This document shows positions 5,089 to 8,505 of a DNA stretch of 8,505 bases, piece by piece; positions within the stretch are counted from its first letter, which is position 1, and each line of letters begins with the position of its first letter. This DNA is from Oscillospiraceae bacterium (GTDB taxonomy: Bacteria > Bacillota > Clostridia > Oscillospirales > Oscillospiraceae): assembly GCA_017409645.1 (NCBI GenBank), contig JAFQSI010000036.1, positions 1 through 8,505 on the forward strand. Reading direction: 5' to 3'. The notes below the pieces were generated by a model that saw nothing but the letters and a program-made list of their open reading frames with translations, searched no databases and had not been told where the DNA came from. The position numbers were made by a program, and so were the translations under genes.

Positions 5089-7470
5089 TCACTTCTTCTT
5101 TTTCAGCAGCACGAAGGCAATCGCAGCAGCCGCGGCGATCACCGCAGCGATGATCAGGGGCATGGGATCAAAGCCAACAGGCATCGGCTCAGGGGTGCCA
5201 GGCTCCTCAGCCTGAGGCTCTGCCTCGCCCTCCTGGACCAGGACCATGGCGGAGATGGGAGCCACCTCCACGGTGCCCTCTGCGGTGCCCAGGGACACAT
5301 CACCGGCGTCCTCGCCGTTGATGCGGATGTCCCAGCTGCCCTCAGGCAGCGTGACGGTGGTGGCCTTTGCGTTGGGGTTGAAGATGACCACCAGGGAGTT
5401 TTCCTCGCCGTTGGCGCCGGGGGCGATGTGGAAGCCGTTGACGTTGAAGTCCAGGCCGGAAAGCTGGGTGATCTTCTCGCTGACCTCCTCGGCGGTGGTC
5501 ATGCGCAGGGCGCTATGGGCCTTCCGGAAGGTGATCAGGCCGATGTAATAATCCACAACATCCTGATACACCGGATCGGACAGGGTGTCCCACTTGATGG
5601 AGTTGATGGAATCGGGGGACTTGTAGGAATTGTGGTCATAGGTTCCGTCGCCCAGGGGCTTCGAGCGCAGCAGCTCCTCGCCGGCCTGGAAGAAGGGAGT
5701 GCCCTGGCTGGTCATGACAATGGCGGCGGCCAGATTGTTCATCCGCACCCGTTCCTCCAGCGTGTTGTCCTGGGTGGAGAGGGTCAGCCGGTCGAAGAGG
5801 GAGTAGCCGTCGTGGCAGGAGACATAGTTGACCACCTGACTGGGGCTTCCGGCCCAGGCGGGATGGCCCAGGAAGGAATCCTTGACATTGGAGGCAAAGC
5901 CGCCTGCACCGGCAGCATAGCCGGTCTTGCTGGCGTTGGAGTTGGAGCCGCGGACCGCATCGCGGATCATGTCGGAGAAGTAGGCCATGCCGGGGGTCTG
6001 CCTGGCATTGACCTGGGTCGCCAGAGGAGACATATCCTCCTTGGTGACCTGGGTGGTCATGGTCCAGCCCTCGGCATAGAAGATGACGTGGGGATGGGTC
6101 TTGTGGACCTCCTGGATGACCGCATTGATGGTATCCGAATCGATCAAACCTGCCAGGTCGAAGCGGAAGCCATCCAGATGGTATTCGTCCGCCCAATACT
6201 TGACGGAATCGACGATGTACTTGCGGACCATGCTCCGCTCGGAGGCGGTGTCGTTGCCGCAGATGGAGCCGTTGGAGTAGGTGCCGTTCTGGTCGATGCG
6301 GCTGAAATAGCCGGGGACGATGTTATTGAAGCAGAAATCCTCGGCGCTGTAGACATGGTTATACACTACATCCAGCACAACGCCGATGCCCTGCTCATGG
6401 AGTCCCTGGACCATCTGCTTGAACTCCTTCACCCGGACCTCGCCGTGGTAGGGGTCCGTGGAGTAGCTGCCCTCGGGGACATTGTAGTTGACGGGATCGT
6501 AGCCCCAGTTGAAGGGCGCGTCAGGGTCCGTTTCATCTACAGATGCATAGTCATAGCTGGGCAGCAGGTGGATGTGGGTGACGCCCAGGGCCTTGATGTG
6601 GTCCAGGCCCGTGGACTGGCCGGAGCCGTTGACGGTGCCCTCCTCGATCAGACCCAGGAATTTGCCCGTGTTGGCGATGCCGGAGGAGGGGTCGGAGCTG
6701 AGATCCCGGACGTGCAGCTCATAGAGAACTGCATCGGTGATATTGCCGGAGGTGTGGGGCGGTGCGTCCTTCTCCCAGCCCTCGGGATCGGTGGAATCCA
6801 GGTCGATGACCATGGCCCGCTTGCCGTTGACGCCGGTGGTCCGGGCGTAGGGGTCGCAGGCTTCGATAATGGCATCGCCGTGGGTAACGGCATAGGTATA
6901 GTAGGTACCGTTCAGGTCCCCCTCGGCCACGGCCACCCAGGTACCATTGACGTCGGCGGCCATGGGGATCGTCTGAAGCACATCCTCCAGGCCGCCCTCG
7001 TGACCGCTCTCATACAGATGGACGGAAACGGCATCGGCGGTGGGGGCCCAGACCCTGAAAGTAGTCTTTTCGGCGGTCCAGTTGGCACCTAAATCGTCGC
7101 CCGAATATGTATAGTCGATCTCAAAAGCCGCAGTGGAATACCAAATGGGCATCTGCACTTCCCTGCTCTCACCGCCGTAGGTCAGGGTGTAGGTCCCCTG
7201 GACATCGATGGGCTCTGCAGTAATGATTCTGTAGAGGTTCTCCGTTTCGGCGATAACCTCGGTGATGGTCAGAGTGCCATCGGGGCTTGTGACACCGAAC
7301 TTACCGGTATCCTCCACAGCACCGGTCATGGCCACCCGCAGGCCCCTCTGCTCGGAATAGGCGGTATCCCGAATGCGCACATCCTCATCGGCGAGGGCCG
7401 CGGGTACGAGCCCGGCCATCAGGACCAGCACCAGCAGCACGGAAAGCACTCGCGTCAAATTTCTTCTCAT
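5089..7470 (-). CDS. pulA: Secreted, membrane-anchored type I pullulanase-like glycoside hydrolase (GH13)
   Basis: A 793-residue enzyme expected to cut alpha-1,6 branches of pullulan, glycogen or starch outside the cell. Order: signal peptide (1-27, ends AALA|DE), N-terminal beta domain (about 30-110), CBM48-like domain (about 130-225, TTFRVWAPTA), GH13 barrel (about 245-660), C-terminal beta domain (about 665-745), an acidic Pro/Glu linker, a transmembrane helix (771-789) and a KKKK end. Catalytic residues are Asp438 (GFRFDLAG), Glu467 (FYAEGW) and Asp554 (SCHDGYS). DVVYNHV at 367-373 is region I. The type I pullulanase signature YNWGYDP appears as FNWGYDP (320-326), and Asp554 is followed by Gly, as in isoamylase/GlgX-like enzymes, rather than the usual Asn. 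No CBM41 and no LPxTG motif are seen. AAGGAGA at 7479-7485 lies 8 bases before the ATG. The gene stands alone between its own promoter and terminator. GH13 debranching identity is firm; exact specificity is less so. Confidence 0.92.
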   Translation of the reverse strand: MRRNLTRVLSVLLVLVLMAGLVPAALADEDVRIRDTAYSEQRGLRVAMTGAVEDTGKFGVTSPDGTLTITEVIAETENLYRIITAEPIDVQGTYTLTYGGESREVQMPIWYSTAAFEIDYTYSGDDLGANWTAEKTTFRVWAPTADAVSVHLYESGHEGGLEDVLQTIPMAADVNGTWVAVAEGDLNGTYYTYAVTHGDAIIEACDPYARTTGVNGKRAMVIDLDSTDPEGWEKDAPPHTSGNITDAVLYELHVRDLSSDPSSGIANTGKFLGLIEEGTVNGSGQSTGLDHIKALGVTHIHLLPSYDYASVDETDPDAPFNWGYDPVNYNVPEGSYSTDPYHGEVRVKEFKQMVQGLHEQGIGVVLDVVYNHVYSAEDFCFNNIVPGYFSRIDQNGTYSNGSICGNDTASERSMVRKYIVDSVKYWADEYHLDGFRFDLAGLIDSDTINAVIQEVHKTHPHVIFYAEGWTMTTQVTKEDMSPLATQVNARQTPGMAYFSDMIRDAVRGSNSNASKTGYAAGAGGFASNVKDSFLGHPAWAGSPSQVVNYVSCHDGYSLFDRLTLSTQDNTLEERVRMNNLAAAIVMTSQGTPFFQAGEELLRSKPLGDGTYDHNSYKSPDSINSIKWDTLSDPVYQDVVDYYIGLITFRKAHSALRMTTAEEVSEKITQLSGLDFNVNGFHIAPGANGEENSLVVIFNPNAKATTVTLPEGSWDIRINGEDAGDVSLGTAEGTVEVAPISAMVLVQEGEAEPQAEEPGTPEPMPVGFDPMPLIIAAVIAAAAAIAFVLLKKKK

Positions 7471-7519
7471 ATTGCTTCTCTCCTTGTTCGTTTTCGGCAG
7501 GAAATGCCGTACTGCATCG

Positions 7520-7548
7520 ATTATACTCTAAGAAAACGCCAAAGTAAA
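7520..7548 (-). promoter_or_regulatory. Sigma-A type promoter of the pullulanase gene
   Basis: On the - strand a perfect TATAAT (7520-7525) is preceded by a 17-base spacer and TTTACT (7543-7548), a four-of-six match to the -35 consensus. The leader of about 40 bases carries a small 5-bp hairpin (7495-7499 with 7505-7509) ahead of the ribosome binding site. A half-match to a CcpA cre site lies in the spacer but is too weak to call. Confidence 0.75.
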
Positions 7549-7572
7549 GGAAAACTGCGCAACCGATACCGC

Positions 7573-7605
7573 AAAAAAGATCCCGGCTGCAGAAGCAGCC
7601 GGGAT
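7573..7605 (-). terminator. Rho-independent terminator of the small membrane protein gene
   Basis: An 11-bp perfect stem (7580-7590 with 7595-7605) has a 4-base loop and is followed on the - strand by a T run (7573-7578). It starts 5 bases after the stop codon at 7611 and separates this gene from the pullulanase promoter about 25 bases further on. Confidence 0.92.
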
Positions 7606-7610
7606 GGAGT

Positions 7611-8030
7611 TCAGGACGGGAAAATATTGGTGATGAGGATCAGGGCGGGCAGCAACATGGAAAACATGCAGATCATCCACGGATACAGGGTCTTCCGCGT
7701 CAGGAACATCATGGCAAGACACCCGCTGGTGACGCCCAGGGGGCCGTAGACCGCCAGCTCCTTGCTGATGTATTTGGCGTATTCACCGCTGCTTTGCAGA
7801 TGCAGACCCACCTCCGCAGGCAGCACGTTCCAGTTGAGCCGTGCAAAGTAGAACATCAGATATACCACCGGGATCGACAGCAGCACCTTTCGCGCCTGCC
7901 AGATCCAGGGCCACGCCTTGGTCCAGGTTTCCTTTGCCTTCCGATATCCTTTGTCGACCTTATCGATCCAGGGCATAGCCTTGTCGCGCAGCTCCTGCAT
8001 TTTGGCCGTAAGCTGTTCCATTCGATTCAT
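7611..8030 (-). CDS. Small polytopic membrane protein of unknown function
   Basis: A 139-residue protein that I do not recognise. The first 45 residues form a charged, Trp-rich amphipathic region (MPWIDKVDKGYRKAKETWTKAWPWIW) that may be helical. Three hydrophobic segments follow at about 47-63, 93-110 and 115-135. The loop between the first two (65-90) contains the segment LPAEVGLHLQSSGEYAKYISKEL and should lie on the opposite side of the membrane from the N-terminus. The start at 8030 is chosen because GGAGGT (8036-8041) is 5 bases upstream; an in-frame ATG at 8090 lies in the -35 region and cannot be used from this promoter, and one at 8021 is too far from the ribosome binding site. It has its own promoter and terminator, so it is a single-gene unit. 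Nothing in it points to an enzyme. Confidence 0.82.
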   Translation of the reverse strand: MNRMEQLTAKMQELRDKAMPWIDKVDKGYRKAKETWTKAWPWIWQARKVLLSIPVVYLMFYFARLNWNVLPAEVGLHLQSSGEYAKYISKELAVYGPLGVTSGCLAMMFLTRKTLYPWMICMFSMLLPALILITNIFPS

Positions 8031-8061
8031 AAGCCACCTCCGGCTAGCATTATCTCTGATA

Positions 8062-8090
8062 ACTATATCACAAAAGCGCCCGGGTTGCAA
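8062..8090 (-). promoter_or_regulatory. Sigma-A type promoter of the 139-residue membrane protein gene
   Basis: On the - strand TTGCAA (8085-8090), a 17-base spacer and TATAGT (8062-8067) with an extended TG element (TGATATAGT) make a good promoter, 31 bases upstream of the start codon at 8030. Confidence 0.8.
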
Positions 8091-8118
8091 GAGGGAGATG
8101 CTTCGTCCGGAATCCCCA

Positions 8119-8140
8119 AAAGTCCACGTTATCGGACTTT
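8119..8140. promoter_or_regulatory. Inverted repeat in the divergent intergenic region, possible operator
   Basis: AAAGTCC (8119-8125) and GGACTTT (8134-8140) form a perfect 7-bp dyad with an 8-base spacer. It sits between the leftward promoter at 8062-8090 and the + strand gene starting at 8185, just upstream of a possible extended -10 (TGATATCCT, 8146-8154). It could bind a dimeric regulator; it could also be a hairpin in a transcript. No regulator gene is nearby. Confidence 0.4.
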
Positions 8141-8184
8141 ATTCGTGATATCCTATCCTCACAAAACTCAAGGAGGTACGACCC

Positions 8185-8340
8185 ATGAATATGATCTACA
8201 CCAACAACGATTACTGCATCCGCCGTTTCTCCGGCACCAGCCGCCGCAAGTTGTTCTGGAACAAGGCCGCCGATGTGCTGCTGTGCGCAGCCAGCGCCAT
8301 GGGTATCATCACCGCCCTGTTCTTCCTGCTGACCCTGTGA
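8185..8340 (+). CDS. Small single-helix membrane protein (51 aa), function unknown
   Basis: A 51-codon gene with an excellent AAGGAGG (8170-8176) eight bases before its ATG. The product begins MNMIYTNNDYCIRRF, has a basic stretch at 13-27 (RR, RRK, K) and ends in one hydrophobic segment at 29-51 (from ADVLLCAA to FFLLTL). The basic side should stay in the cytoplasm, giving an N-in protein with its C-terminus in or just across the membrane. A second ATG at 8191 is too far from the ribosome binding site. A possible extended -10 lies at 8146-8154, without a good -35. Third codon positions are mostly G or C, as in the neighbours, which supports real coding. The TGA at 8338-8340 is immediately followed by the stop codon of the convergent coaX, with no base and no terminator between. 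I recognise no family. Confidence 0.72.
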   Translation: MNMIYTNNDYCIRRFSGTSRRKLFWNKAADVLLCAASAMGIITALFFLLTL

Positions 8341-8505
8341 TCAGACGGCATTGTCCCGGTACAGGGCTGCCAGACCCTTGATGATCAGGTGCCGGTCATA
8401 GACGATCCGGTGGCGGCACAGGGGCACCACCCGCTTGGCCAGGCCTCCGGTGGCGACGACGGTGAAATCCCAGCCCGTCTCCTCCCGGAACCGGTCGATC
8501 ATGCC
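8341..8505 (-). CDS. coaX: Type III pantothenate kinase, C-terminal part (5' end outside window)
   Basis: The last 54 codons of CoaX, which phosphorylates pantothenate in the first step of coenzyme A synthesis and is the form insensitive to CoA feedback. The visible part starts GMIDRFREETG, a typical segment of the C-terminal ASKHA-fold domain. VVATGGLAKRV follows, the conserved glycine motif near the nucleotide site (usually ATGGLA). It ends with IVYDRHLIIKGLAALYRDNAV, matching the family's YD..L.LKGL..IY end. The stop at 8341-8343 is at the expected place, so the C-terminus is complete. It runs leftward and converges with the 51-codon gene with zero spacing; no hairpin terminator is seen within that gene, so coaX transcripts must run antisense through it for some distance. 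Confidence 0.9.
   Translation of the reverse strand, partial: GMIDRFREETGWDFTVVATGGLAKRVVPLCRHRIVYDRHLIIKGLAALYRDNAV

Noticed and set aside
4879..7092. Long + strand open frame of 737 codons
   Set aside because: It is antisense to the pullulanase gene; its product is Gly/Val/Asp/Ala-rich with no recognisable domain, and there is no ribosome binding site at its start.
7491..7513. Hairpin in the pullulanase leader as a riboswitch or attenuator
   Set aside because: The stem is only 5 bp in a leader of about 40 bases with no T run and no known aptamer features.
7529..7545. Possible CcpA cre site in the pullulanase promoter spacer
   Set aside because: Only one half (AAAACG) fits the consensus; four fixed positions are wrong, so carbon catabolite control cannot be claimed from it.
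8031..8090. N-terminal extension of the 139-residue membrane protein from an ATG at 8090
   Set aside because: The ATG is in the -35 hexamer of the promoter; GGAGGT at 8036-8041 supports 8030.
7794..8381. + strand frame of 195 codons spanning the divergent promoters
   Set aside because: It is antisense to the 139-residue membrane protein gene, crosses its promoter and overlaps the better-supported 51-codon gene in another frame.

Overview
The window looks like chromosomal DNA of a GC-rich member of the Clostridia, most likely Oscillospiraceae/Ruminococcaceae or a close relative. This rests on the style of the rpsI end, the strong AGGAGG ribosome binding sites, sigma-A promoters of TTG...TATAAT type, a YxjI-like gene, a TPM/SPFH/zinc-ribbon gene set and a secreted pullulanase. 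The placement is an inference from gene style, not a database match. No tRNA, rRNA, CRISPR array, prophage, insertion sequence or integrase is visible.

Layout. The end of rpsI (ribosomal protein S9) enters on the + strand (1-166). It meets a leftward transcription unit head-on, separated by two stacked terminators (201-232 and 248-285). That leftward operon (start 3502, end 311) encodes, in order of transcription, an SPFH-domain protein with three C-terminal zinc ribbons, a double zinc-ribbon protein with a C-terminal membrane helix, and a secreted, membrane-anchored TPM-domain protein. The same three protein types occur in the Bacillus subtilis ydjFGHI (PspA) envelope-stress operon as YdjI, YdjG and YdjH; here the order differs and no PspA gene is in the window. 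A second leftward operon (4880-3601) encodes a YxjI/LURP-one-type protein and an N-terminally anchored metallophosphoesterase, with TGATG stop/start coupling. About 200 bases upstream of it lies an intergenic stretch with a 20-bp perfect GC-rich palindrome. Then comes a single leftward gene (7470-5089) for a secreted type I pullulanase-like glycoside hydrolase held in the membrane by a C-terminal helix. Next is a leftward gene (8030-7611) for a small three-helix membrane protein of unknown function. Divergent from it is a 51-codon + strand gene for a small single-helix membrane protein (8185-8340). Its stop codon directly abuts the stop codon of the convergent coaX (type III pantothenate kinase), whose last 54 codons close the window.

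How the genes fit together. Most of the window is envelope-related: signal peptides, membrane anchors, an SPFH membrane scaffold and an extracellular alpha-glucan debranching enzyme. Four leftward transcription units each have a recognisable sigma-A type promoter, and each has a downstream hairpin terminator. The most interesting system is the SPFH/zinc-ribbon/TPM operon as a possible PspA-less membrane-stress module. The 51-aa membrane protein with a zero-gap convergent neighbour is the most likely gene to be missed by automatic annotation.
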